A stretch of DNA of 33,061 nucleotides from DATLYH01 sp035575035 (GTDB taxonomy: Bacteria; Planctomycetota; Planctomycetia; Gemmatales; Gemmataceae), in NCBI GenBank assembly GCA_035575035.1, contig DATLYH010000148.1, positions 1-33,061 on the forward strand, given 5' to 3'. Position 1 is the stretch's first letter. Each line of letters begins with the position of its first letter. Below the pieces are notes generated by a model, which was not told the origin of the DNA, did not search any database, and saw nothing but the letters and a program-made list of their open reading frames with translations. Positions 26,048-33,061 of the stretch are shown piece after piece. Position numbers and translations under genes: made by a program.

Positions 26048-26076
26048 ACTGTACCGCGCCGGCGGGACCGGGACAA
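26048..26076 (-). promoter_or_regulatory. Predicted promoter of the sugar-phosphate mutase gene
   Basis: On the minus strand: -35 TTGTCC (26071-26076), 17-base spacer, -10 TACAGT (26048-26053), about 60 bases upstream of the ATG at 25987. Both hexamers match consensus only moderately. Confidence 0.35.
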
Positions 26077-26160
26077 CTTTGCCGCCGGCCGCTCAGCGCC
26101 CGTCCCGGGTCGAGCGCTAAGCCGCCGGCGGCAGGGAAAACAATCCCAGACGATCCCCCA

Positions 26161-27165
26161 TCAGAAATTGGGGATGGCCTCGCCATCATTCGGCAGGGCC
26201 AGCAGACGAAGCGTACGGATGTCGGTGGACACCGCCAGCGCCCGGACGCCGCCGTCGCCGAAGACGAACTGGCAAACTCCAGGGTGCCAGCTGCCGAACC
26301 GGTAGCCCGGTCGGAAAGAAGAATCCGTGAGGCTCTGGGCCAGGGGATATTCTTGCAATGGCACCGGGGCAAAACCTATAGCGGCGCGGAATCCCGCGAG
26401 CCGGCAGGACCACTGCGGTTGGAGGTCGTTGTAGACCGTCGAATCCCCATGCAACTCGGGGTGGTCCTGACCGAACCCGCCGGGCCGCACATGCTTCTCG
26501 CCGACCAGCAACGTGTTGCTCAGGCCGTCCCTAACGGAAGCAAATCGCGTCTTCGAGGTATGAGTTATCCGGACCGGCCCCGGGTTGACGAGAGTGACGA
26601 CCGCCGGCTGCAGCATCCCCTGGTTGAAGCTGCCGTCGTCACCGCCGCCGACTGCTGCATAGTCCGACAATGCCCCCGGGACGTCGAGAAAGGAGATCCC
26701 AGGGGAAGGATTTATGGGGAGGCGCGCAAGAGGGGGTTTGCCTAACTGCGGCGGCGAGCGCCGGGAGGGACAGTAGTAGACCTTGACCTGTAACTGCCGA
26801 ACCTGGGTGGCGTTCGGCACGGAATCCTCGGTGAGGTAGTAGCTCATTCGAAGCGAGATGTCCTTGCTCCAACTCTGAAACGCGGCCGGTTGCTCCAAAT
26901 AAGGAAGCAGGAAGACAGCCCAGGTTACCTCGCCGGTTCCGCCGATCGCCCGCGGCGGCAGCAGGTGGTAGTTGTCATGATAATGGTGAATGGCCAGTCC
27001 GATTTGCTTGAGATGATTCTGGCAGGTGGAGCGGTTAGCAGCCTCACGGGCTTTTTGCACGGCCGGCATCAGCAGGGCGATCAGGATGGCGATAATGGCG
27101 ATCACCACCAACAGCTCAATCAGGGTGAAGCCAAGACGCAGACGCGCAGGCGAGGGGTGAGACAT
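26161..27165 (-). CDS. DUF1559 domain protein with prepilin-type N-terminus
   Basis: A 334-residue member of the large planctomycete DUF1559 (SBP_bac_10) family. The N-terminus has a type IV prepilin/pseudopilin cleavage motif, G-FTLIELLVVIAIIAILIALL, followed by MPAVQKAREAANR, so it is probably processed by prepilin peptidase and inserted in the membrane. DUF1559 marks are CQNHLKQIGLAIHHYHDNYH, VYYCPSRR, SKTRFASVRDGLSNTLLVGE and near the C-terminus VFGDGGVRAL. The frame extends to a TTG at 27171, but the ATG at 27165 with AGGAG eight bases upstream is preferred. A good promoter lies at 27253-27282. The function of the family is unknown; members occur in dozens per genome in planctomycetes, making this a strong phylum marker. 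It is divergent from the TPR kinase. Confidence 0.95.
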   Translation of the reverse strand: MSHPSPARLRLGFTLIELLVVIAIIAILIALLMPAVQKAREAANRSTCQNHLKQIGLAIHHYHDNYHLLPPRAIGGTGEVTWAVFLLPYLEQPAAFQSWSKDISLRMSYYLTEDSVPNATQVRQLQVKVYYCPSRRSPPQLGKPPLARLPINPSPGISFLDVPGALSDYAAVGGGDDGSFNQGMLQPAVVTLVNPGPVRITHTSKTRFASVRDGLSNTLLVGEKHVRPGGFGQDHPELHGDSTVYNDLQPQWSCRLAGFRAAIGFAPVPLQEYPLAQSLTDSSFRPGYRFGSWHPGVCQFVFGDGGVRALAVSTDIRTLRLLALPNDGEAIPNF

Positions 27166-27252
27166 GGGCAATCTCCTGAGAATAAGGCGGCAGCGAGTCG
27201 AAAGGATTTATCAACCGGTTGCTACGTGCAGCAAACGATCCTTTTGGGCGGG

Positions 27253-27282
27253 ATTATCCCATTGACCGGGACCCAGCGTCAA
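27253..27282 (-). promoter_or_regulatory. Predicted sigma70-type promoter of the DUF1559 gene
   Basis: On the minus strand: -35 TTGACG (27277-27282), 18-base spacer, -10 GATAAT (27253-27258); each hexamer matches consensus in five of six positions. About 87 bases of leader precede the ATG at 27165 and include the inverted repeat TTGCT-n6-AGCAA near 27219-27234. Confidence 0.5.
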
Positions 27283-27357
27283 GGGAAAAGGGGATAGAAA
27301 AAAGGGTGAACTCGTATCAGGGCGAGAGGAGCAACCGAAAGCGGAGGCAGGTGCATC

Positions 27358-30036
27358 GTGGACACCGACCGAAACGTGCTCTTCGGAGTGCTGGCGCTGC
27401 AAAAGGCGTTGATCGACGATCACCAGTTTGCCGAAGCCTGCACCGCCTGGGCGACCGGCAAGGCGGCGTCGCTGCCCGGGGTGCTGCTCGAACGCGGCTG
27501 GATCACCCCGCAGGCCAGGCGCGCCGTGGAGCGCCTGATGCAGCCGCCGGAACAAGAAACCATTGATGCCCCGGCCAACGGGGCCGCTACCCGGACCACC
27601 GACTACCAGATCCCGGTCACGGGGGACAACCGCGAGCCGGCGAGCACGCTCGATCCTGTTTCCTCATCCCCGGCCGACCTTCCGCCGCCCACCCGGCCGC
27701 GGAGCCGACGCTACACCTTGATGGGCCTGCACGCCACCGGGGGTGTCGGCCGGGTCTGGCTGGCCCGGGATGAGGCCCTTGGACGCACTGTTGCCCTCAA
27801 GGACCTCCGCCCCGAGGTCGCCGGCAGTTCCCGGCACCGCGCCCGCTTCCTGGAAGAGGCCAAGGTCACCGGCCAGCTGGAACACCCCGGCGTCGTGCCG
27901 GTCTACGACCTGGTCCGCGAACCGGAAGGGGAACTCCCGTTTTACGCGATGCGCTTCGTCTGCGGCCGGACGCTCCCCGAAGCGATCCGGGAGTATCACC
28001 AGAAGCAGAAGGACGGGCCGGCCGGGTCGCTGGCCTTGCGGACCCTGCTCAATAACTTCGTCGCGGTCTGTCAGACGCTGGCCTACGCGCATTCCCGGGG
28101 CGTGCTACACCGCGACCTCAAGCCGCAGAACGTCGTCCTGGGCGACTTCGGCGAGGTGATCGTGCTCGATTGGGGCCTGGCCAAGGTCGTGGGGCAGCCC
28201 GACTCCCCGGAAGGGTTGGCCCCTCCGCCGATGCGCCTCGACTCGGAGGGGGAACGCCACCAGACCCAGGCGGGCCAGATCCTGGGCACGCCGGCATACA
28301 TGGCCCCGGAGCAGGCCAGCGGACAGGTGGAGGCCATCAATCCGTCCACGGATGTCTACGGCCTGGGAGCCATCCTGTACGAGATCCTCACTGGCCGGCC
28401 GCCGTTCCAGGCCGCCACGGCCGTCGATACGCTCCTGCTTGTTTGCGAGCAGGAGCCGACCCGGCCGCGCCGGCTGTGCCGCTCGGTCCCCCGGGCCCTG
28501 GAAGCGATCTGCCTGCGGGCCCTGGCCAAGAAGCAGGCGGACCGCTACTCCTCGGCCGCCGCCCTGGCCGACGACGTGCGGCGCTGGCTGGCGGACGAGC
28601 CGGTCAGCGCCTGGCGCGAGCCGTGGCGCGCCCGGGCCGCCCGCTGGGCCCGGCGGCACAAAACACTGGTCGCCAGCGCCTCCGTCTTGTTCCTGAGCGC
28701 CGTGGTGGCCCTGGCCGGCGGCCTGGTATTCCTGGCCCGCTCCCAGGCGCAGATCGAAGCGCAGCGGGCCCGGGCCGAGGCGATCAACAAGTTCCTGATC
28801 GACGACCTCCTGGCCGAGGCGACCCCGCAGAAGAACGCGCGTGACCGCAAGATCACGGTCGAAGAGGTGCTCCACAAGGCGGCGGAGAAGGTCGAGTGGG
28901 CCTTCCCCGGCCAGCCGGAGATCGAGGCTTCGGTCCGGGGGACGATCGGCCGGACCTATCTACAGCTGGGACTCTACGACGCCGCAGAGCCGCACCTGCG
29001 AAGGTCGCTGGACCTCTACCGGCAACTGCACGGCGCCGAGCACCCGGACACCTGTGTGGCACTGAACAACCTGGGGTGTCTCCTGCTGGACCGAGGGGGA
29101 AACTGGGAGGAGGCCGAGGCGTTGTTGCGCGAATCGCTCGCCACCCGCCGCCACCTTCTGGGCGCCGAGGATCAGAACACCTTGGTCGCCATGAACAACC
29201 TGGCTGGGGTGCTGCAGGTCCAGGACAAGCTGGACGAGGCCGAGGTCTTGCTGCGGCAGAGTGTGGCCACGCGCGCGGCCCACTTCGGCCCGACGGAGCC
29301 TATCACCCTGGAAATGATGAGCAACCTGGCGTACGTGCTCTATCTCCAGGGCCGGCTGACGGAGGCCGCGGCGCTCCTGGAGCAGAGCCTGGACGCCCAG
29401 CACCGTTTCCGCGGGCCGGAGCATCTCGGCACCCTGGCTGCCCTTCACAACCTGGCCCTGGTGCGGCAGGCAGAGGGAAACCTGGACGAAGCCCAGGCCC
29501 TCTTTGAGCAGGCGCTGGAAGGCCGCCGGCGGGTCCTGGGCAATGATCATCCGAAAACGCTGGAGACACTCCATGACCTGGCCAGCCTGGTGAAAGACCA
29601 GGGCTGGCCGAAGGAGGCGGAGCAAAGGCTGCAGCAATCACTGGACATCCAGCGCAAGGTCCTCCCCCCTGGGCACCGGGACATCGGCAAGAGCCTAGTG
29701 GCCCTCGGAGCACTGGCCCTGGAGCAGGGCCGGGCACAAGAGGCCGAGCGCCCGCTGCGCGAAGGATACGAGTTGCTTCGCAAGGCCCTTCCCTGCGGGC
29801 ACTGGCGGACGGCCCATGCCCGGGGCCTGCTGGGGAGCTGTCTCAGCCGGCTGGGCCAGTACGACGAGGCCGAGAAACTGCTCCTGAACAGTTACCAGGA
29901 TCTGAAAGCGTCCCAGGGGGCGGGGCCGAGGCGCGTGGCGGCGGTGGTGGAAGAGCTGGTCAAGCTTTACGCGGCCTGGGGCAAGCCCGACAAGGAGGCG
30001 GAGTGGCGTTCGGAGCGGCAGAAGGTCCGACCGTGA
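27358..30036 (+). CDS. Membrane-anchored Ser/Thr protein kinase with TPR tail
   Basis: An 892-residue kinase starting at GTG. Residues 7-62 form the short helical N-terminal domain seen in many planctomycete kinases (LFGVLALQKALIDDHQFAEA...ERGWITPQARRAVE). The kinase domain (about 119-412) has an atypical glycine loop, ATGGVGRV (126-133), VALK lysine 148, HRDLKPQN (251-258), DWG (271-273) in place of DFG, and TPAYMAPEQ (311-319), so it should be active. A transmembrane helix lies at about 436-459. The C-terminal half, from about 500 on, is a chain of roughly eight 42-residue kinesin-light-chain/TPR_12-type repeats (for example AEPHLRRSLDLYRQLHGAEH). A GGAGGCAGG stretch precedes the GTG. It converges on the glycosyltransferase gene; the two stops sit in one palindrome. 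Partners are unknown. Confidence 0.93.
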   Translation: MDTDRNVLFGVLALQKALIDDHQFAEACTAWATGKAASLPGVLLERGWITPQARRAVERLMQPPEQETIDAPANGAATRTTDYQIPVTGDNREPASTLDPVSSSPADLPPPTRPRSRRYTLMGLHATGGVGRVWLARDEALGRTVALKDLRPEVAGSSRHRARFLEEAKVTGQLEHPGVVPVYDLVREPEGELPFYAMRFVCGRTLPEAIREYHQKQKDGPAGSLALRTLLNNFVAVCQTLAYAHSRGVLHRDLKPQNVVLGDFGEVIVLDWGLAKVVGQPDSPEGLAPPPMRLDSEGERHQTQAGQILGTPAYMAPEQASGQVEAINPSTDVYGLGAILYEILTGRPPFQAATAVDTLLLVCEQEPTRPRRLCRSVPRALEAICLRALAKKQADRYSSAAALADDVRRWLADEPVSAWREPWRARAARWARRHKTLVASASVLFLSAVVALAGGLVFLARSQAQIEAQRARAEAINKFLIDDLLAEATPQKNARDRKITVEEVLHKAAEKVEWAFPGQPEIEASVRGTIGRTYLQLGLYDAAEPHLRRSLDLYRQLHGAEHPDTCVALNNLGCLLLDRGGNWEEAEALLRESLATRRHLLGAEDQNTLVAMNNLAGVLQVQDKLDEAEVLLRQSVATRAAHFGPTEPITLEMMSNLAYVLYLQGRLTEAAALLEQSLDAQHRFRGPEHLGTLAALHNLALVRQAEGNLDEAQALFEQALEGRRRVLGNDHPKTLETLHDLASLVKDQGWPKEAEQRLQQSLDIQRKVLPPGHRDIGKSLVALGALALEQGRAQEAERPLREGYELLRKALPCGHWRTAHARGLLGSCLSRLGQYDEAEKLLLNSYQDLKASQGAGPRRVAAVVEELVKLYAAWGKPDKEAEWRSERQKVRP

Positions 30037-30050
30037 CCGGGACCGGTCAC
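30033..30050. terminator. Palindrome shared by the stops of the convergent kinase and glycosyltransferase genes
   Basis: GTGACCGG-GA-CCGGTCAC. The TGA of the kinase (30034-30036) and the TGA of the glycosyltransferase (30047-30049, minus strand) lie in opposite arms. It could serve as a small bidirectional terminator hairpin; there are no T-tracts. Confidence 0.45.
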
Positions 30051-31174
30051 GCCGCCAGCTGGAGCGGCCGGCGGAAATGCTCGTCGTACCGCTCCTCGAT
30101 GAACTGCTTCATCCGGCGGCGGTAAACTTCCCGGTCGAAGCGCAGGGCGTGGGCCCGGATCAGGCTTGGTGAGAAACGGCCCTCGTCGAAGCGGCGCACC
30201 GCTTCGATCAGGCTGGCCGCGGTCTGTTCCGTAAAGAGCAGGCCGGTGACCCCCGGGATGACCGTCTCCAGCGCCCCGCCCTTGGCAAAGGCAAGGACCG
30301 GCTTGCCCGATGCCATCGCCTCGACCGGCACAATGCCAAAGTCCTCCACACCGGGGAAGACCAGCGCCCGGCAGCCGGCGTACAGGTCGCGCAGCCGCTC
30401 GTTGGACTGCCAGCCGAGGAACTCGATGTTCCGCTTCGCCAGCACCTTCAATCTCTTCTCTTCCGGTCCACTCCCCACGATAAGCAGGCGAATACCGAGC
30501 CGATTGAACGCCTCGACGGCCAACTCGACACGCTTGTACGGGGCCAACGCACTGACCACCAGGAAATAGTCGCCCGGACATGCGCTGACCGAAAAGAAGG
30601 ACGTGTCCACCGGGGGATAGATCACCTCGGCATGCCGTCCGTAGCAGCGCCGGATGCGCTCGCGCACATAGTGGGAGTTGGCAACGAAGTGATGCACGCG
30701 GTCGGCAGTGGCGGCGTCCCAGCGGCGGAGCGACCGGGCGATCCGCTTGAGGACCTGGTGCTTCACCCAGCCGACGCGCTGCACGGAGAAATAATCGTCG
30801 AACATCTCCCAGGCATAGCGCATCGGCGTGTGGCAGTAGCAGACGTGCAGCGCCCCCGACGGTGGGATCACTCCCTTGGCCACGCAGTGGCTGGACGAGA
30901 CGATCAACTCATAGCCGCTCAGATCGAAGCGCTCGATGGCCCGGGGAAAGAACGGCAAGTAGTGGCGGTACATCGAGCCGGCAAACGGCAGGCGCTGGAC
31001 AAAGGAGGTGCGGATGGGGAAGCGCTCGATGGCCGGCGAGACCGAGCCGGGGTTGTGAAGCAGGGTGAACAGGGTGGCGCCGGGGAGCAGCTCGCAAAGG
31101 ACCTCCAGGCATTTCTCGCCCCCCCGCATGCCAGTCAGCCAGTCATGGATCAGCGCGATCCGATCCGTTCTCAT
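30047..31174 (-). CDS. GT4-family glycosyltransferase
   Basis: A 375-residue GT-B fold glycosyltransferase (family 4, WbaZ-like). The N-terminal domain begins IALIHDWLTGMRGGEKCLEV with the acceptor-side GG loop, and includes VCYCHTPMRYAWEMF and VANSHYVRERI. The donor-binding domain has FLVVSALAPYKRVELAVEAF (204-223), LLIVGSGPEEKRL, IEFLGWQSNERLRDLYAGCR and the EX7E motif E277-DFGIVPV-E285 before AMASGKPVLAF. It is a retaining enzyme that probably adds a hexose to a cell-surface glycan or lipid; donor and acceptor are unknown. The frame continues upstream to 32866, but that part is antisense to mnmG. The ATG at 31174 begins the domain exactly, has no Shine-Dalgarno, and lies nine bases after a strong -10, suggesting a leaderless transcript. 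Confidence 0.92.
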   Translation of the reverse strand: MRTDRIALIHDWLTGMRGGEKCLEVLCELLPGATLFTLLHNPGSVSPAIERFPIRTSFVQRLPFAGSMYRHYLPFFPRAIERFDLSGYELIVSSSHCVAKGVIPPSGALHVCYCHTPMRYAWEMFDDYFSVQRVGWVKHQVLKRIARSLRRWDAATADRVHHFVANSHYVRERIRRCYGRHAEVIYPPVDTSFFSVSACPGDYFLVVSALAPYKRVELAVEAFNRLGIRLLIVGSGPEEKRLKVLAKRNIEFLGWQSNERLRDLYAGCRALVFPGVEDFGIVPVEAMASGKPVLAFAKGGALETVIPGVTGLLFTEQTAASLIEAVRRFDEGRFSPSLIRAHALRFDREVYRRRMKQFIEERYDEHFRRPLQLAA

Positions 31175-31183
31175 GGGGCGGGG

Positions 31184-31212
31184 ACTATAGCCATGCCCCC
31201 TTCCGTTTGCAA
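31184..31212 (-). promoter_or_regulatory. Predicted promoter of the glycosyltransferase gene (leaderless)
   Basis: On the minus strand: -35 TTGCAA (31207-31212), 17-base spacer, -10 TATAGT (31184-31189). Only nine bases separate the -10 from the ATG at 31174, so transcription should begin at or within about three bases of the start codon. Confidence 0.5.
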
Positions 31213-31261
31213 TCGCGGGCGGAGCGGCTTGCTCATCTTCTGGGAACGTCCCCGGGCCGGG

Positions 31262-31267
31262 TATACT
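31262..31267 (+). promoter_or_regulatory. -10-like element upstream of mnmG
   Basis: TATACT at 31262-31267 matches the -10 consensus in five positions and lies 48 bases before the mnmG ATG. The only -35 candidate (TTCTGG at 18-base spacing) is poor. Confidence 0.35.
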
Positions 31268-31315
31268 ATCAAGAGGGCGGAGTTCACCGCACTTGCCGGC
31301 CATTTCCTCACTACC

Positions 31316-33061
31316 ATGAGTCAGCTGGTTTACGATTTTGACGTGATCGTCGTCGGCGCCGGCCACGCCGGTACCGAGGCGGCCCTGGCGGCGGCCCGGA
31401 TGGGACTGCGTACCGCTTTGTTGACCATGAATGCCGACACGGTGGCCCAGATGAGCTGTAACCCGGCCATCGGCGGCGTCGCCAAGGGACAGATCGTCCG
31501 CGAGATCGACGCCTTGGGCGGCGAGATGGGCAAGGTCATCGATGCGGCCGGCATCCAGTTCCGCATGCTGAACCGGACCAAGGGGCCGGCGATGCACTCC
31601 CCGCGCGCCCAGGCCGACAAGAAGCTCTACCAGTTCACCATGAAGCAGCGCATCGAGGCCCAGCCCAACCTCACCCTGCGGCAGGAGATCGTCGAAGCGC
31701 TGCTGTTGGAGACGGTGGCGAGCGGGGGGCGTCAGCCCCCCGGTGACGAGGCGAGCGGCCGGCGTCAGCCCCCCGGTGATGAGGCGAGCGGCCGGCGTCA
31801 GCCCCCCGCTCGCCGGGTCGTCGGTGTTCTTGCCCGCGGCGATACCGTCTACCGCGCCCCGGCGGTCGTGCTGACGACCGGCACCTTCCTCAAGGCCCTG
31901 ATGCACACCGGCGAGGCCAAGACCCGCGGCGGCCGGGCCGGCGACCCATCGGCCGAGTCGCTCAGCGACAGCCTGGCGGCCTGCGGCTTCCAGCTGGCCC
32001 GTTTCAAGACCGGCACCCCTTGCCGCCTCAATGGCCGGACCATCGACTTTGCTGCCTGCGAGTTGCAACCGGGCGACCCCGAGCCGCGGCCGTTCAGTTT
32101 CGCCACCGAACGCATCACTCAGGAGCAGCTCCCCTGCCATATCACTTACACCAACCCGGCCGTCCACGACCTCATCCGTGCCAACCTGCACCGGGCGCCG
32201 ATGTACTCCGGCCAGATCCAGAGCCGCGGCCCGCGCTACTGCCCGTCGATCGAGGACAAGGTCGTCCGTTTTGCCGACAAGCCGCGCCATCAGATTTTCC
32301 TGGAGCCCGAGGGGCGCAACACCCTGGAGTACTATTGCAACGGCATCAGCACCAGCCTCCCCAAGGATGTACAGCAGGCGATGCTGCGGCTCATCCCCGG
32401 CCTGGAGCGGGCTGAGGTGATGCGCTGGGGTTATGCCGTCGAGTATGACTACGCCCCGCCGACGCAGTTGTGGCCGACCCTGGAAACCAAGCAGGTCGAG
32501 GGTCTCTTCTTTGCCGGGCAGATCAACGGCACTACCGGCTACGAGGAGGCAGCCGCCCAGGGACTGATGGCCGGCATCAACGCGGCGCTCAAGGTCCAGG
32601 GGAAGCCGGGACTGGTGCTCGACCGCAGTCAGGCTTACATCGGCGTTCTCATTGACGACCTGGTGACGCGCGGCGTCGATGAGCCTTACCGCATGTTTAC
32701 TTCGCGGGCCGAGTATCGCCTCCTGCTCCGTCATGACAACGCCGACCGCCGGCTGACCCCGCTGGGGCGGCGCGTCGGCCTGGTCAGCGATGAGGCCTGG
32801 CAACGGCTGCAACGCAAGGAACAGGGGATCGCCGAATTGACCGCCTTGCTGCGGAGCCGACGGCACCAGGGGCAGACGCTGGAGCGCTGGCTCTGCCGGC
32901 CGGAGATCGACTGGAAGCAGCTCTGCGAGATGGAACCGACCCTGCGGCAGTGGGACGCCCGGCCCGACGTGGTGGAGCAGGTGGTACTGGAAACCAAGTA
33001 CGCCGGCTACATCGAACGGCAGGCGGCCCAGGTGGAGCGGTTCCGGCGGTTGGAGTCGCGG
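31316..33061 (+). CDS. mnmG: tRNA U34 carboxymethylaminomethyl enzyme MnmG/GidA (3' end outside window)
   Basis: The first 582 codons of a gene that is still open at the window end; the family is about 620-630 residues, so some 60-80 residues are missing, allowing for the insertion. MnmG with MnmE modifies wobble uridine (cmnm5U34) using FAD. Visible: FAD-binding VVGAGHAGTEAALAAARMG (12-30), QMSCNPAIGGVAKGQIVREI with Cys48, GPAMHSPRAQADKKLYQ, LTTGTFLKALMHTGE, the strand FKTGTPCRLNGRTIDF, RYCPSIEDKVVRF with the second conserved cysteine, FLEPEGRNTLEYYCNGIST, INGTTGYEEAAAQGLMAGIN and TSRAEYRLLLRHDNADRRLT. Residues 135-167 are three copies of an 11-residue repeat encoded by a 33-base tandem repeat. 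The ATG at 31316 directly precedes the FAD domain, with only a weak ribosome site. It is divergent from the glycosyltransferase gene. Confidence 0.96.
   Translation, partial: MSQLVYDFDVIVVGAGHAGTEAALAAARMGLRTALLTMNADTVAQMSCNPAIGGVAKGQIVREIDALGGEMGKVIDAAGIQFRMLNRTKGPAMHSPRAQADKKLYQFTMKQRIEAQPNLTLRQEIVEALLLETVASGGRQPPGDEASGRRQPPGDEASGRRQPPARRVVGVLARGDTVYRAPAVVLTTGTFLKALMHTGEAKTRGGRAGDPSAESLSDSLAACGFQLARFKTGTPCRLNGRTIDFAACELQPGDPEPRPFSFATERITQEQLPCHITYTNPAVHDLIRANLHRAPMYSGQIQSRGPRYCPSIEDKVVRFADKPRHQIFLEPEGRNTLEYYCNGISTSLPKDVQQAMLRLIPGLERAEVMRWGYAVEYDYAPPTQLWPTLETKQVEGLFFAGQINGTTGYEEAAAQGLMAGINAALKVQGKPGLVLDRSQAYIGVLIDDLVTRGVDEPYRMFTSRAEYRLLLRHDNADRRLTPLGRRVGLVSDEAWQRLQRKEQGIAELTALLRSRRHQGQTLERWLCRPEIDWKQLCEMEPTLRQWDARPDVVEQVVLETKYAGYIERQAAQVERFRRLESR
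31718..31816 (+). repeat. Three tandem 33-base repeats inside mnmG
   Basis: Units at 31718-31750, 31751-31783 and 31784-31816. Each starts GCGAGCGG and contains GGCGTCAGCCCCCCG. They encode ASGGRQPPGDE, ASGRRQPPGDE and ASGRRQPPARR. Unit 1 contains the hairpin GGGGGGC-GTCA-GCCCCCC. The outermost parts GCGAGCGG and CCGCTCGCC are inverted to each other. The total is 99 bases, so the frame is kept. Confidence 0.88.

Noticed and set aside
27262..27357. Plus-strand promoter for the TPR kinase (TTGACC near 27262)
   Set aside because: No acceptable -10 at 16-19 bases; the nearest TAGAAA is about 27 bases away.
31718..31816. Possible CRISPR or assembly artefact in mnmG
   Set aside because: Units abut without spacers, so it is not CRISPR. 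Frame preservation and small differences between units argue against a simple assembly duplication, though reads should be checked.
31175..32866. Long minus-strand open frame running upstream from the glycosyltransferase gene (939 codons in all)
   Set aside because: It is antisense to mnmG, whose protein is unmistakable. The upstream part has no family character, and the glycosyltransferase domain begins exactly at the ATG at 31174.

Overview
The window looks like chromosomal DNA of a planctomycete, probably a Gemmata-type (Gemmatales) bacterium. The base composition is GC-rich throughout. The gene content is characteristic: two very large membrane-anchored Ser/Thr protein kinases (one with a WD40/TPR-like tail, one with a TPR tail), a DUF1559 protein with a prepilin-type N-terminus, a secreted acetyl-xylan-esterase-like hydrolase, two PQQ-type beta-propeller proteins, a Tat-exported Gfo/Idh/MocA oxidoreductase and a formylglycine-generating-enzyme-like (SUMF1) protein. 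GC-rich palindromic repeats are also scattered between and inside genes. The assignment rests on family content only; there is no rRNA marker here.

Layout. 1-339 is the 3' end of a gene cut by the window edge. 397-2850 (-) is a Ser/Thr kinase whose WD40 region is reduced to about one repeat. 3077-3985 (+) is a UbiA-like prenyltransferase. From 12062 down to 3988 everything is on the minus strand: PQQ propeller protein, two-domain ABC permease, large alpha/beta hydrolase, SDR dehydrogenase, carboxymuconolactone-decarboxylase-like protein, YjbQ and an Rpn-type nuclease. The SDR-CMD-YjbQ trio is spaced by only 24 bases and is probably one transcript. From 14362 down to 12185 (-) lie an ApbE flavin transferase, a MazEF-like toxin-antitoxin pair whose toxin is frameshifted, and tadA. 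A palindromic repeat array (14374-14567) separates apbE from the divergent SUMF1-like gene. The latter is followed by the Tat-type Gfo/Idh/MocA gene, a strong hairpin and a RelE/ParE-like toxin-antitoxin pair.

The second half holds an acyl-CoA dehydrogenase (-) divergent from a secreted PQQ propeller protein (+), then a second Gfo/Idh/MocA (-), the remnant of a Uma2-type nuclease, ispH (-), and a phosphoglucomutase/phosphomannomutase (-) carrying an in-frame palindromic repeat. These are followed by a DUF1559 protein (-), a TPR-tailed kinase (+), a GT4 glycosyltransferase (-) with a leaderless-looking promoter, and the 5' part of mnmG (+), which carries three tandem 33-base repeats inside the coding sequence.

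Most genes are ordinary housekeeping or planctomycete accessory genes, and I see no defence island, prophage, CRISPR array, RNA gene or complete new multi-gene system. The most interesting signal is that two otherwise intact conserved genes (sugar-phosphate mutase and mnmG) each carry a palindromic or tandem repeat insertion that keeps the reading frame. A repeat related to the first also occurs twice in intergenic DNA nearby. Next come a broken MazF toxin whose frame runs into tadA, and several palindromes placed over promoters or shared gene ends.
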